Shown: positions 1-12,086, counted from the first letter of the stretch. The stretch: 64,000 nt of DNA from Callorhinus ursinus (GCF_003265705.1 NW_020312817.1:27785777-27849776), one strand, 5' to 3'. Program-made: numbers and translations. Notes: generated by a model not told the origin, from the letters alone.

Positions 1-732
1 ATGGACTATGAATACAGTGCTGCTCCCCTGTAGAGTTCAGCCAAATTTGTGCATCATGGTGTCCATCTACCCCACAATGCAAATGTACCAATTCTTGGAG
101 TCCAGCAGATATGCAGAGGATAACTCTGCTATAACAAATACCATTCTCTTATATTCATTAATTTACTAAAATGGCTTATTCCTAGTCAATTATATTTAAA
201 AAAACCTCTTAACTGTTAAATGTGTGGCATAAAAATAATTCTGAATTATTTTCACATACTAGATTATGTTAGCAGTCAACAAACCTAGTTTGCCAATTGA
301 AACATAAGATTCAAAGTGACTGGATTAAAAACCAAAAACATTTACATCTTTTTCTGTCCAGTCAATGAAAGGAGGGTGGTAACATTTAATGATCAAGAAC
401 TTAAAAATTAATTGCGTTAAAGTTCAATGATAAAGTTTTAAAAAGGACTGAAGTCTTCATTCTTTTTACATTATACCTAGCTTATTTCAGCTTATAAATC
501 AAAGTGTAAAGTTTCCTTTTTGAAAGAGAAACATGCTGACAAGTTAAAAAAAAAAAAAAAGTAAAATACTAACTTCTCTTTAAAGTATCTAGGACTTAAA
601 ACCCAAAACTCATTTAGTAACAATTAATAATATGCACATTAGGTTCCCATTAAGAGAAATTAACTTGCTTCATTTCAAACAAATGTAGGACTATGCCTTT
701 AATACACTACAATCTGGTACTAAAGGTCTTAC
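1..732 (-). other. FAM98A: FAM98A intron 4, partial
   Basis: This AT-rich stretch lies between the exon 4 donor and the window edge. I looked on the minus strand for the next expected coding segment (continuing from GIEKK) and did not find it, so exon 5 must be outside the window. It holds an A-run at about 546-560 and nothing else recognised. Confidence 0.75.
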
Positions 733-917
733 TTTTTTTTCAATCCCGCTGAAGAATTGGAACATAGTTATATTGGCTGGAGGTTTGGACATTCCTAGAG
801 CAATACATATGCCTTTCAACTCTTGAAAGACCTCACTACCGCCTCCTTCTTGAGCTTTTTTTGGAGGAGTATTCACACAGAGCATTCTGGCAGCTTCTAG
901 TTCTGAGATGAGGTATG
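733..917 (-). CDS. FAM98A: FAM98A exon 4 (residues 113-174)
   Basis: The exon is 185 nt after a TTCAG acceptor (AG at 919-918). It reads TYLISELEAARMLCVNTPPK, then a Gly/Ser stretch, FQELKGICIALGMSKPP, and finally FQFFSGIEKK. It ends at a codon boundary before GTAAGA, with the GT at 732-731. With exons 1 to 3 this makes 174 residues, about a third of the roughly 520-residue family length. The remaining exons, including the Gly/Arg-rich tail, are expected left of position 1. Continuing past the donor gives a spurious short extension and a stop, as expected for an intron. Confidence 0.96.
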
Positions 918-2049
918 CTGAAGTAAACAAAATAAGATTTCAAAATGAGATACAGCTACAGTTAATAGTCATAAGTCTGGAGTCACAACTCTATAGACCT
1001 AATGATACGTAACTTTTAAAGCTGCAAGAATGGATAAAAACAAGGAAAAAAAAACATTTTTACCTGCAAATGACATAACATATAAACTGGTTCTGTAATT
1101 CAGGTATTTAATCAATATATGTTTAAAGGGTAACTTATAAATAAGTGATTCTTCTTTGAAACGAAAGTATCAAGGTAGATCATGTCTAAAAATCTGGATT
1201 CTTATATCCTACTATTCAGGAACTCCAGAACAGGGGCTGGCATCTGTTAACAAATTTACAAAAGGTAGAAGGTGGCCAATCTTCGGAAACAGTTAGAACC
1301 GGTTATTATTTTTTTACTTCTCACCACTGACATGCACCAGTGATATAACTCTCTTGCTCTCTTACCTTCCAATACTTAGGCAGTTTGTTCAGAACTGGCA
1401 TGAAACATTTTCAAGTGATCAAAACTTACAAAAGGGGGAAGACATGAAACTCCCCAAAGCTCCTTCCTCATGGCTTCCAGTAGCCTAATGCCACCCTCTC
1501 TGTTTAAAGAAAACCCTCTTCCAACCAAGTTCTCAGTATTCCCTTTCCCTCTACCTTCCTCATTCTCTCCCCGATAGCCACTCCTGAAAAACAACATCAC
1601 TAAAACTTTCTGATCTTTTCTTGACAGAGTTCTTTTGTATCAATATCATCCCCTCATGTGTTGACTTCAGCCAGGCATAATGAGGGCTGCAATCTGCTTC
1701 AGGTAATTGAAGGTATAAATATTCAATCTTACTCCTTTAACTTTCCCAAGGATGTTTACATTTTTATGAAAGATGATTAATAACCATTGGGAGCTCAGGA
1801 TTTCGGGTGAGAACCTTCTGACAACATTAGAAAGATAGTTTTGGAAAAAGACATTTTCTGGGCTCTTAAGTCTCATTAAAAGTTCAAAAGAATGATCAGC
1901 TTGACTATCTCATTTCTTACACCCAAGGTGTAATGTTAGAACAATAAAAAGAGCAAGTTTCTGGAAAGGTCATTCTAAATGGCCTTGATGAAATCTTAAT
2001 GTGTTCCATATAGCAAACTGTAGGAGTTAAAAGATCAAAAAGTAAAATT

Positions 2050-2250
2050 CCACTGTCATGAAAATAACCACTGTTTTTCTAAATATGGTTTTACTGGAAC
2101 ATTACCACACTCATTTCCATAATCTCTATGGCTGGTACACGCTACAAAAGTGGAGATTAAACGGTTGTGACAAAGACCTTCCAACTCACAAAGCTGAAAA
2201 TATTTACTGTCCCATCCTTTAAAGAAAAAGTTTGCCAACCCTTGTTCTAG
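2050..2250. mobile_element. Possible ancient DNA-transposon remnant
   Basis: The stretch including GGTTTTACTGGAACATTACC and, further on, AAAGTTTGCCAACCCTTGTT resembles a widespread mammalian nonautonomous element. That element has a TTTTATTGGAACACAGCC core and GTTTGCCGACCCCTG ends. The copy is strongly diverged and lies in a FAM98A intron. The family name is not certain. Confidence 0.45.
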
Positions 2251-2504
2251 AAAATTATATGATTTAATAAACCGGTTCTCTAAATTTGGGACAACATTAA
2301 CTCAGGCATCCACAAAATTAGTTCACCAATACAATTACCATCAGAAAACATTATCTGTTACTGATGTGTTCAAAGTACTAGGAAGGGCACTGGAGATATA
2401 AAACAAACAAAACAGATGATCTCTACTGACAATCTACTTAAGAATAAAGAATATATGCATTCACGATGAATAATTCTTCATCTATTAGGAACTCAAATAT
2501 CTGA

Positions 2505-2535
<31 letters not shown>

Positions 2536-3112
2536 CCCTAAAGGAAATAATCTGACAACCAGAGAGGCAATGAACAGTCAAAACTTCTTAACCAGACACA
2601 GGAGAGTCTTTTAGCCACTCATTCAAAGACTATTCTATTTTACTAAAAATTCTAATGAGATTGGTTATTTTCCCCCTCAGAACACAACATATTAAAAGAT
2701 TTAAATTAGTAAGGTAAAGGGTGCTGGAGAAATAAGTAAAATTATAGCATCAAGAGGCGACAATTGATACTTGGAAAGATGAGAAATATTTATACAGAGT
2801 GAATAGAGAATGAGCACATAAATACTAGCATGACAGAGAGAATACAAACTGAGGGGAATATTTTAAAGGGGAAACAGCAGAAGCAAAGATAAAAGAGGAA
2901 TGAAGAGTGTATGTGTGCATGAATTCCAAGAGCAGCATAACCTTTAGTTGGTTTTAGTCATTTAGTTGAGAGGCAAATAGTTGTATATTACTGAAGAGCT
3001 TCTGAGGTGATAGCATATTAAAATAAAGTCTATAAATTGTAACCCTGATCCCAAAATAATATTCAGTGCAGTCTTAAGTAACAGGAAGGAGTCAAAGGCA
3101 TTTTATAAAGTG

Positions 3113-3315
3113 TTTTTTTTTTTTTTTAAGATTTTATTTATTTATTTGATAGAGAGAGACACAGCGAGAGAGGGAACACAAGCAGGGGTAGTGGGAGAGG
3201 GAGAAGCAGGCTTCCCGCTGAGCAGGGAGCCCTATGTGGGGCTTGATCCCAGGACCCCGGGATCATGACCTGAGCCGAAGGCAGACGCTTAACGACTGAG
3301 CCACCCAGGCGCCCC
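3113..3315 (-). mobile_element. Carnivore tRNA-Lys SINE (in FAM98A intron 3)
   Basis: On the plus strand it runs from a T-run plus AAGATTTTATTTATTTATTT to GAGCCACCCAGGCGCC, the reverse complement of the SINE head. It is flanked by the 9-bp duplication TATAAAGTG (3104-3112 and 3316-3324), so its ends are exact. It has the same orientation as the FAM98A transcript. Confidence 0.95.
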
Positions 3316-4502
3316 TATAAAGTGGTTTTTGTAAGCAGGAACACTAAAAAGGCCAAACTCTTAGTTCTTTGAAAGAATTAGTTATTCATGGTCATTACTA
3401 AGCTTTCCATGAAGTTCTTATCTTCCTATGTAAGATAACGTATCCTGAGTGCCAAATATTAGGTTTTGGTAGAATGAGTGAGTACACTGTCGCTGAGCCA
3501 GTTCTAGAAATCACACAATTTGAAGGATACTGAATGCATGCATAAGAACATGCAGCAGTATCAGTATTTAAAGCAGTATCTGATCTTATGTGCCTACCTC
3601 CCATCCCCCACAATCATTCAACAAAGGGGAAATTATGTAAGTGATTCTGGAATAACTCAGTGCCTGGGTATAGTGGTGATGAATACATTTTTTAAAAAAA
3701 CGAATCTTCAAAATTAGAGCTGTCTCATTTTTCAGAAACCAGTACAGTTGTAAAGATAATATTTTAAAAATCCTCTGAACTGTGTCATAATAAGAACTAT
3801 AACATTCAGTTAACCAAAGCTTAATCTAAATGTGTCTCAGAGACTGCTACAAAAATTGTGAGTTAAGACTACTGGTTGTGTTTACTGGAGAGTTCATTTA
3901 AGGCAATAAAATTTGTGAGTCTACTTACTGTTTTTCAGGGTGAAGAAAGAAATGTAGTTAGTATATAAAAAACATGGAAGGAAAGAATTTTCGTAACAAT
4001 TTCCCAGAATGATCAGTAAGCACAGGAACAATTCAAATACTATTCCAGAAAATTTTATACTGTAATTTGATATATTTACAAACAAAACCAAAACCCCCAA
4101 TTACCCAACCACAAAGAAATATCCACAATATAAAGCACTTTAATTTTATTAAAAAAATCTTCATTATTCCCACACTACCTTCCTAGTCTATTTTAAAATG
4201 TGCTTCCAGTCTAGAACGCTAAGGGTTAATGATCATACACTTGAACACTCGGCACTAACTTTGGTGATATTAGGTGAAGCACAATAGTACCAGCAAAGTT
4301 AAATGATAAAATAGTAATTACAAAACAAATGCTGCTACCAGTGCACAGGCCCACCATTAGCTTCTAAGTTGGAAATGTAATAGTTTTCTTTAAGTGGCAT
4401 TCTGAATTAAATATGTAATGAAATAGTACAACAGCCAGTTTATTAGTCAAAGAAAACATGAATAAAAAAATAATAGCTACATTCTAGTAGCCATAAACTT
4501 AC

Positions 4503-4637
4503 TGAGCAAAAGGAGGCAGTTCTTCTGAACGAGAAGGCGCTTGGTCACATCACCAGATGTCAGTGATAGATATGGACAGTTCATCTCCCCTAGTAGCCCA
4601 CTCACCTCAAGCTGGAATTCTTCAGCTTCACTTGGGC
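4503..4637 (-). CDS. FAM98A: FAM98A exon 3 (residues 68-112)
   Basis: The exon is 135 nt after an acceptor AG at 4639-4638. It completes the serine codon and reads PSEAEEFQLEVSGLLGEMNC, then continues through SLTSGDVTKRLLVQKNCLLLL. It ends one base into a threonine codon before a GTAAGT donor whose GT is at 4502-4501. The frame joins exons 2 and 4 without a break. This piece is the middle of the FAM98 N-terminal domain and contains none of the C-terminal Gly-rich repeats. Acidic and leucine-rich segments are visible, and there is no signal peptide or membrane segment. Confidence 0.95.
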
Positions 4638-5432
4638 CTTTTAAGAATTAAAATAACTTTAATAAAAATGACTGTTTTTCCCTTTAGCATAAAAGTTATA
4701 TATAAATGGAAAGTTTTAATAGGATTTTCCTAGCACAAGTTACTTTGACTTCTAATTCATCCTTTCTCACACCACTGCCCATTTTCTTAAGAAGTTCTCA
4801 TTATGTTAGTCCCTTTTTTGAGCATCTTTAATCGTTTTCTAATTTCTACCCCATCTAATCTAATTATTTGTCTGCCTTTAAAGATTGCTTAATAGCCTCT
4901 ATGCTTCACCTTCCCCTGCATATTACTATAGTAGTACCTATGACACGTATGTAGCAGTTACATTTTACCTTCAAAAACATTCTATTTGTGCCAGGCCAGC
5001 CTCCCCACTGTTCCAAGAACAGTGTCATTTCCACTTCTGTGCCTTCATTTAAGTTATTCCCTGTGACTGATAGACCCTCTACTTTCCCTTCATCTATCAA
5101 ACCCCACCTCTCCATCAAAGCCCACTGGCTCCTTGATAAGACCTTCCCCAAGTCCTGCTGCACTCAATGATTTCCTCCCCCTGTGAACCAAAGTGAAGCA
5201 TTTAATTACTGTACTAATCTCCAGTTTCATTTGTGCCTAATATTCCCAGTGAGATTAAATTTGAAGTTAGCAAACATGACTTGTAGTTCTATATTCCCAA
5301 CCACGTTAAGTACAGAGTTCATCTTGTGAACCAAGGAGAAACAATGCTCCTTCTTCCTTTTCTGATGGTTCTCTATCACACAAGGGCAAAAATTAACAAA
5401 CTTTGAGTCATCTGACCTGGGTCCATTTTCTT

Positions 5433-5631
5433 CCTTACTTTCTTCTTTTTTTTTAAGATTTTATTTATTTATTTGCGAGAGAGGGAGAGCTAGAGAGAGC
5501 AAGCACGAGCAGGAAGGAGATGGAGAAGCTGACTCCCCGCTGAGCAGGAAGCCTGATGCGAGACTCGATCCCAGGAGCCTGGGATCATGACCTGAGCCAA
5601 AGGCACTTAACTGACTGAGCCACCCAGGCAC
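5433..5631 (-). mobile_element. Carnivore tRNA-Lys SINE (in FAM98A intron 2)
   Basis: A poly-T/A-rich tail is followed by AAGATTTTATTTATTTATTT, then a GA-rich body and GAGCCACCCAGGCACC. The flanking duplication is CCTGGGTCCATTTTCT on the left and CCTGGGTGCATTTTCT on the right, one mismatch in 16. It has the same orientation as FAM98A. Confidence 0.95.
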
Positions 5632-5929
5632 CCTGGGTGCATTTTCTCATCTGTAAAATGGGAAGGCTGTATTATCATTGTTTTGCAAACTGTTCTGTGA
5701 ACTCAAATTCCACAGAACTCCTTTAGAAACAGCTGGGGAGGATGAGGAGAGAGTTGTGCAAAAAGTACTCCCTCTTAATTTCAACTAAACGGGTACACTG
5801 TTAACTGTTTTGTATGTTGGCTTCTATGTTTTCATTTGAACAAAGGGGTTCCAGGTTATAAATAGTTATCTACTATAGGTGTTTTCACAAGTTCCTACAA
5901 TCCCTGAAATGTTAGGTCAAGAGGCAGTG

Positions 5930-6140
5930 TTAAAGAGTACTGGCTCCCAAACTTGACTGCTGGGGTTGAATTCTGGCTATATCACGTACTAGTTGTGTGA
6001 CTTCAGGCAGTGCATTTAACCTAGCTGTGCTTCCTTGTTTAATGTCTAAAAGAGTAATAAAACCTACCTCAGGTTTTAAATGACTTAACACATGGAAACT
6101 GCTTACAACATATTGTTTAATAAATGTAAGTTGCTGCTAT
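5930..6140 (+). mobile_element. MIR SINE (ancient)
   Basis: The MIR order is visible: an AAGAGTACTGGCTCC-like head, then GGGTTGAATTCTGGC, the CORE part TAGTTGTGTGACTTCAGGCA, and the end AATAAATGTAAGTTGC. It is diverged and lies antisense to FAM98A. Confidence 0.8.
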
Positions 6141-6959
6141 CATTACTGTTACACGACAGTGTCCTTAGTAATTAGAACTGGCTGCAACTAACATGCGCAC
6201 ATTAAATATACTGAACATGCAAGAAAATGAGCTCTTCAATATGCGATTCTGTGTGGGGGGAAAAAAAAGGGATTATGTGTATAGTTCTCCATGAGGGGAG
6301 GTTAACTAGAGAGCATTTTTCTTTGTCTCCTATTGTAGGTTTACCTATAGTAGGAGGGAACCAGATGGTGGGGTGTTGGGTTCCAAGCTTTTGTCTCTTT
6401 TGCAGAGTCAACAAACTAGTGCTAATACAATAACAAAATTGGCAAATATAAAACAGCTCTCAATGCCATAAATCTGATGGAGCTGCATCTGGTTGTGATG
6501 GATCTAGTGATGCATTCCTAACTTCTTAAGTGTTCTCTTTCTCCCCATGTATAACAGAATTATAATGCATTTCCTTTACATGCTATATGTACTTCTGGAA
6601 TCTAAGAAAAACATCCCAATTTCCAGTTCTAGCCACCGATTTAAGAACTAACAAGCCATGTTTCACAAAGAATGGAAAGTTCATATATGCTATACTTGTC
6701 TCCCATTTCTGTATCTCAGTAGTAAGGTCTTTTCAACTACCACAATGTTTTAGTAGTTGCACAACTATAATCTGTTTTCTCAACTTCCAAAATCACTTTA
6801 TCTCTATAAATAATGGAGGAAAGAAAAGTATTTGGGTTTCTTTATAAATCTTTTTTTTTTAATTTACAAAGAACACTTCAGGTTTAGTACTAATAACGTT
6901 CAACTGACAATTCCCCAATTTTACTTTTATATTTTGTACCTAAAACTGAGTTTACTTAC

Positions 6960-7108
6960 TGTTAGTTGCTTGCACATTTTCCTCTAATTTACAGAACACT
7001 CTTAATTCAGACACCAGCCAAGCACAGAGTTTGGTAAACTCGGGGGAACTGGCTCCAGCAGAGACTGCCTGAGACAGAGCGCCATCTTCCAACAATGGAC
7101 CCTTGTAA
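6960..7108 (-). CDS. FAM98A: FAM98A exon 2 (residues 18-67)
   Basis: The exon is 149 nt and starts after an acceptor CAG (AG at 7110-7109). It begins by completing the Gly codon and continues YKGPLLEDGALSQAVSAGAS, with no stop in frame. It contains the segment FTKLCAWLVSELRVFCKLEE, which belongs to the N-terminal helical CH-like domain of the FAM98 family. It ends A|GTAAGT, with the GT at 6959-6958, leaving one base of a serine codon. Where I remember leucine in the human protein (RVLCKL) this copy has phenylalanine, a conservative change that a sequence search would confirm. Intron 1 is about 2.9 kb and intron 2 about 2.3 kb. Confidence 0.95.
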
Positions 7109-10046
7109 CTGGTGAGTAAAAAATTATACTTCAGAAGAATATAAAATCACACCTAATATTTTATACAAACACTATATCTATGTATTATTTGTATGAATAA
7201 ATAATTGTTTCGTAAGTTATGATGACCACTCTGCAAACTTACAAATGTAAATAAAATTTATAGAAAACTAAATCTAAAATTTAAATTTTAAACTAATAAA
7301 ATCTATTAGAAAAATAAGTTACATGATAACAGCATTTCCACTCTTCAAAATATATATAAATATTTAAGAGACTCATATATACTACTAAATTATGTCAACC
7401 TCTATACATTATACTGAAAGCTCTTGCTGTACAAAGATTTTCTTCCTTTAACTGAATATTAAAACCACATTAACAAGAGATAGCTGATTATACTATAGTT
7501 TACGATTTAAGTTACCTTTCCTAGAAATCAATTAGGTTAGTTTTTTTTATTTTTATTTTTTTTAAAAGCAAAAACTTTCCAGCTCATCATTTATTTCCTT
7601 TTTCCATATCTGATGACAGTTAAGGCTATTAAGACATACTAGTACCAGAGAAATGTCTGGATTAATTTAAAAGATTAATAATTGCTAGCAAGTTGATGTC
7701 TGGGTGAACTGGTGCATCTGAATCCTAATCCTCTGAAAGTGATTCAAGCATAATTTTAAAGTATTATTAAATATGCAAACATTCATAAAAGACAATAGTA
7801 ATAAAGAACCCCAACCTAGAATATAGCTAGAACTAAAGATCCTGTCATTTTCAGGGTAATTTTAAAATATATAGTCTCCAGAAGATTATTTTATCTTTTA
7901 AGTGAAATATTGACAAAAAGTTATTGAAGATGAAACATTAAATATACTTAAGATAATTTGATGTTTGGAAGTATAGAGATGTTAGAGAAATGACAATACT
8001 TGATTCTTTTAAAATGCACCTATGTTTTTATACACTGAATGGAATGGAAAAAAATCTTACACAAAAAGTGAGATTATATATAGCCTGGCATCTAGATTCA
8101 AAACCACATATAATTAGACATTGCAATAAAGAGGCTAGGCCTAGAAATCTCTCCTTGTGTTACACATTCATAATTTGTTAGTTTATTCTACAAGTAGTTA
8201 TTGAATTCCTACTGTGTGCCACATTAAAGATAAAAGTCATTAAAAATTTTAGTATTTCTCAGTGAATCCTTTAAAAGTACATGTCAATTAATTAAGTATG
8301 AATCTTAATGATTGAGTGCCACCAAACTAATTGGTTAGGCTTAAAATTCATAGCAAAGTTTTCAGAAAATCTGATGGTTTACATTACAACTCATCTAGAA
8401 TATTTACTTGATTTACAATTATTATAGTAAAAATTACTTTTTTTAGTACTCCAGAAAAGAAAAAAAATATAGTTTAAAGGGTAGAAGAACAATAATGGGA
8501 AGAAATAGCATCCATCACCAATTGCTAGGCAACATCTACCCAAGCAGCACAACCACATTTAAATAAGGCTCCCTTCTCCTCTCATTTTACTACTCCTTCA
8601 ATGCTAACCCTAATTGTCATTTCTTCTAGGAAGCTTTTAGGACTTCATTCCTTTCCAAATAAAGGGACCTTCCTCAGTTCTCCTCACAGAATATTCTGAC
8701 AGTGTGAACTTCTTTTCCACCTCACTTTGACCCATAAATGATCAGCCCAACACTGCCAAGGGGCAAGTGTTCCTCAAGAAAATGTTTACTGAATGAATGG
8801 ATTTATATGTGAGCAAGCAATTTAGTCTGAGATGTCCACCAAAGAGACCATTTTGCTGAATGTGACTTTCACCTATGCTCTAATCAAAGAAGTAAGTCCC
8901 CTAAAGTCTGGAATATTCATGAAAATTCAGAGCAAGTTCCAAAACAAAAGAACAATGGTAATTCACTTTAAGAAAAAAGATTTAAGCACTACCACTTCTC
9001 CCAAAAATTTCCATCAGGACAGCAATGACTTAAATGGGCAGACTCTGAGAACCTCACGGTGTCCTTTCCTAAAAAAGGTTCCCCCAAAGGTTTCCATGTC
9101 ATAGAAAAACCTTCGAGGAAGGTTTTGATAAAGGACTTGTTACTTTATAAATATAGCTAGCTAAATCTATCTATATATATATTTTGGACACCATTTACCT
9201 GTAGACAAATATTTAATCACATAAGTTGTTTCTGGGACCACACTTAGACCAAGAGGTTCTAAATTCTCAAGTTTTAAAGAGTACACTAATCTCAGTGACC
9301 CAGTGAGGTAAGAAGCCCTATTTCCAGCTTCTAGGTACTAAATTATGGTTGGGTAGTTGTCAGAAGAAAGGAAATGCACAACAAACACGTAGGGACTTGG
9401 TGGCTGAAGATGCCTCTAAGCTTTAAGGGCTAAATGGTGGCTCGACGAAGTAGAGTGTCACTGTCAAGGGAAACAGCCAGTGAGTGGTTCCCATGAAGGT
9501 GGTGACAGGTGAGGTGCATAAGTGAGCTGGCTAGCGGAACGGATGCAGGCATGTGGCTTAGGGAAGCCTGAGTGCATGCAGAGATGACTGGGCAAAGGAG
9601 ATTTTTTGAGAAACGGGGTGGGGTAGGAACAGGGGCTCAAGAGAGGAGCAGGAAGTTTGGAGGACAACTACGAAAAAAAGAGAATCAACTTTGGCAACCT
9701 CTAGAGTGAGGGGGTAGAACAAGAGGATGGGGAGCAAGAAGAGAAGCTCGGGGAGGGGGGTGGCGAGAAGCCAGAGCCCAGACAATGACACGCATGACTG
9801 ACAAACGCTGCGGGAAACTCGGCTGCAGGGAGCACAGGGAAGGCCTAGGGTCGTCGCTTTAGGAGGGCCCCGACCCGGCAGGGCGGACAGTGGACGTGGC
9901 ATTGGGGTCCCGGAGCCATAAGGAGGCGACAGTTAGGAGCCACCGGGTGCGGCGTGCAGAGGCAGGTGTCCCCGACTGGGGCGGAGGAGGTGTTCCCGGG
10001 GGCCGACAGTGTAAGGTTTAGGAGACCCGTACCCTGGCACTCTTAC
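7109..10046 (-). other. FAM98A: FAM98A intron 1
   Basis: This 2.9-kb intron is AT-rich from 7.1 to 9.3 kb and becomes GC/CpG-rich toward exon 1. I recognise no young SINE or LINE in it, unlike the intergenic DNA to the right. A short MIR/L2-like trace (TTATTGAATTCCTACTGTGTGCC, about 8195-8220) is present. A 114-codon frame at 9558-9902 on the minus strand is low-complexity and lies in the promoter-proximal CpG-rich part, so I do not call it a gene. Confidence 0.85.
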
Positions 10047-10099
10047 CCTAGATCTTCCAACGACTCCAAGATGTCAGTCTCCATGAGGTCACACTCCAT
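10047..10099 (-). CDS. FAM98A: FAM98A exon 1, coding part (start codon, residues 1-17 plus 2 nt)
   Basis: The minus strand reads MECDLMETDILESLEDL and then GG before a consensus donor GTAAGA, with the GT at 10046-10045. This matches the N-terminus of the FAM98A family as I know it, and the ATG at 10099-10097 is the family's usual start. The exon ends two bases into a codon, and exon 2 supplies the third base of that glycine. In known biology FAM98A is a cytoplasmic protein with an N-terminal CH-like fold and a Gly/Arg-rich tail. It is reported to associate with PRMT1, with the DDX1/RTCB RNA-ligase group and with PLEKHM1 at lysosomes. The exon lies inside a CpG-rich promoter region. Reading past the splice site gives an in-frame stop at once, which fits a real exon boundary. 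Confidence 0.95.
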
Positions 10100-10163
10100 G
10101 CTACTGTGGTATTCAAATTTCCGAGTCGTCAGGCTCCCCTCTTCGCCGGCAACGCGTACACTC

Positions 10164-10173
10164 GCGCATGCGC
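10164..10173. promoter_or_regulatory. NRF1-type palindrome in the FAM98A promoter
   Basis: GCGCATGCGC is the core of the NRF1 consensus and lies about 65 bp upstream of the FAM98A ATG. NRF1 binding near starts of CpG-island genes is established, but occupancy here is inferred. Confidence 0.6.
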
Positions 10174-10619
10174 TGCCCCCCCCCCGGAACTTCCAAATCG
10201 ACAGCTGGCGCCTCAGCCACTGCACTGCGCATGTCCCGAGCGTGCGCAAGAAACTCGGTCCCGCCTGCCGCCCCACCCCTGCCGGCTAAAGGGTTGCCGG
10301 GCGGCACAGTCTTACACATGCGTATTACTGGATAGTGAAGCTGGCGGCCCTAAGAAGGGCAGGAGGACTGGCTGCGTGGCATCTGGGCGTGGGGACCCAC
10401 ATCGAGGGGGAGCGGTCTAACCTCTCTTAATTGGGTGTACGCATGTGCGAATATTGGGGCGAGGCGGGCGCGGGAGGAGCTTGGGGAGGGGGCGGTCTCA
10501 AAACGTGGTGGGTGTTGGCTGTGAAAACGGAGTCTCCGGAGCCCTAGGAGTCACACGAGTGGTTCCCGGCAGCATGCTGGCGTGTTCTCGCCTGAGCTGT
10601 GGGTCGTGCCGAAAAGGAA

Positions 10620-11250
10620 AACTCGAGTCTAATTCCTTAGGACAGGCGTGGACTGGCCAGTGCCGAGAACGGCACATACCATGCCATCTGATTACCTTGT
10701 GGCTGCAGTAGCTTTATTAGAGAGGCGTCAACTTTCCGTTCACACGGATGTGTTCAGAAAGTTGTTTCATTACGCCTGTTGCGATCTCTCCCTGATTTCT
10801 TAAGCCCTTTCCAGATATTTTATTCCCAGGCGTCCTCTATTTTAAAGAGGCGGGCGGGGGTAGAGGGACATTCATTCCATATCAGATAGAATAGCATATA
10901 TTTAAATCCACACAATTTAAACAGCGAGTAAACTTTTTTGTTTTTTGACATTTGGCTCCTGTGACTTTCAACTCACGATGGCTTATGATTCCTTGTCAGT
11001 TATTGAATGGGTATGTACTTAGAAATTACTGATAAATGAGGAAAATTGTTTCAAAGTGATGGCACATTTAGAAAATTACATTTAACCATGAGTTGGCGTA
11101 ATCCTGAATTGTGTAGGCATCTAAAGAATTTTCACACTCCGCCGGTAAATTTTATTTTGTAGTTCTCATTTTTGTGTCTAATGGCTAAATGCCCCTAATC
11201 TTAACAGTACTCCTTTTTTAGTTCCTATTTTGCGTTATCTGGAGTGGGGA
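10620..11250. other. Intergenic, nothing recognised
   Basis: CpG density decays away from the FAM98A promoter. I see no repeat, exon or RNA gene that I can support in this stretch. Confidence 0.5.
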
Positions 11251-11465
11251 AAGGAATTAATGTTTATTATGTGTCTACGCTGGGTTTGACATGGTATTAT
11301 TGATCCGTATTATTTTATGCAATCATAAGCCTGTGTATTACTCCCGTTTTACAGATAATGACACTAAGGCTCAGTAGCTTAACGATCTGTCAAAAATTAT
11401 AAGGCCATTAAGGAACTGGATTTTCAGACTCAGCCATATCTGAATCCATATTCCTTCTGATTTGA
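11250..11465 (-). mobile_element. MIR SINE (ancient)
   Basis: In reverse order it shows the TTTATTATGTGTCTAC end, ACTCCCGTTTTACAGATAAT, and then AAGGCTCAGTAGCTTAAC. These are complements of the MIR CORE and tail. It is diverged. Confidence 0.75.
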
Positions 11466-11703
11466 CTAGTTAAATAAGGATTTATATGTAGGATATGAAA
11501 AAATAGAAAGATGTAACTAGTGGAGTTTGTTTAACCCTGTATATATTGTACAAATTACCTAATTATAATGAAAATGAAATAATTATTTGTTCCTGTAGGG
11601 TTGTTGAAGATGCTAACAAAAGGTAATGCTTAATGCAAAATCAATTGTGTATCATTCTTGACTCACTTTTTGATATAATAATGCTTTAAAAAGTAAATAT
11701 TGT

Positions 11704-11891
11704 TGGGGCGCCTGGGTGGCTCAGTTCGTTAAGCGACTGCCTTCGGCTCAGGTCATGATCCTGGAGTCCTGGGATCGAGTCCCGCATCGGGCTCCCTGCT
11801 CAGCAGGGAGTCTGCTTCTCCCTCTGACCCTCCCCCCTCTCATGCTCATTCTATCTCATTCTCTCTCTCAAATAAATAAATAAAATCTTAA
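11704..11891 (+). mobile_element. Carnivore tRNA-Lys SINE
   Basis: It runs from the head GGGGCGCCTGGGTGGCTCAG to the tail AAATAAATAAATAAAATCTT. The flanking duplication AAAAAGTAAATATTGT has copies ending at 11703 and 11907, so this is a complete, fairly young copy. Confidence 0.96.
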
Positions 11892-12086
11892 AAAAAGTAA
11901 ATATTGTCATCATTTCTACAGGATCTTCTAGGAATCTTGTGCATTTTATTTTGAAATTGTTTATATTGTAAACTTGATATCTAAAGACCTCATTCAAGCT
12001 GAATTTAATAGAATGAAAAGAGCACTGATTTGGGAGTTAAAGAACCCTGGTTTTGGCGTCAGATCAGTACAAGAATGAATTTTATA

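Larger units (their letters stand above)
918..4502 (-). other. FAM98A: FAM98A intron 3
   Basis: This intron has a GT donor next to exon 3 and an AG acceptor before exon 4. It contains one minus-strand SINE (3113-3315), a possible ancient DNA-transposon remnant (about 2050-2250) and a short TTTTG repeat at about 2508-2535. The rest is AT-rich with no coding signal on either strand. Confidence 0.85.
4638..6959 (-). other. FAM98A: FAM98A intron 2
   Basis: This intron runs between exons 2 and 3 with canonical splice signals. It contains a minus-strand SINE (5433-5631) and a plus-strand MIR (about 5930-6140). Open frames seen here, such as around 6200-6430 on both strands, overlap one another, lack family resemblance and look like chance. 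Confidence 0.85.
9750..10620 (-). promoter_or_regulatory. FAM98A: CpG-rich FAM98A promoter and 5' UTR region
   Basis: CpG dinucleotides are frequent here, in sharp contrast to flanking DNA. The region surrounds the FAM98A start codon at 10099. Upstream of it lie GCGCATGCGC (10164-10173), a perfect palindrome of the NRF1 type, and another TGCGCATG at 10226-10233. A GGAA-containing ETS-like site is at about 10186-10195. No TATA box is evident, which fits a housekeeping CpG-island promoter with transcription starting roughly between 10.15 and 10.35 kb. The exact start site is inferred. Plus-strand frames across this region are products of high GC and overlap the promoter. Confidence 0.8.

Noticed and set aside
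9558..9902. 114-codon minus-strand frame near the FAM98A promoter
   Set aside because: It lies in the CpG-rich promoter-proximal end of intron 1, has simple composition and overlaps another frame (9464-9667).
10106..10420. Plus-strand frames upstream of FAM98A as a divergent gene
   Set aside because: They exist in several overlapping phases because GC-rich DNA has few stops. No domain, splice pattern or second frame supports them.
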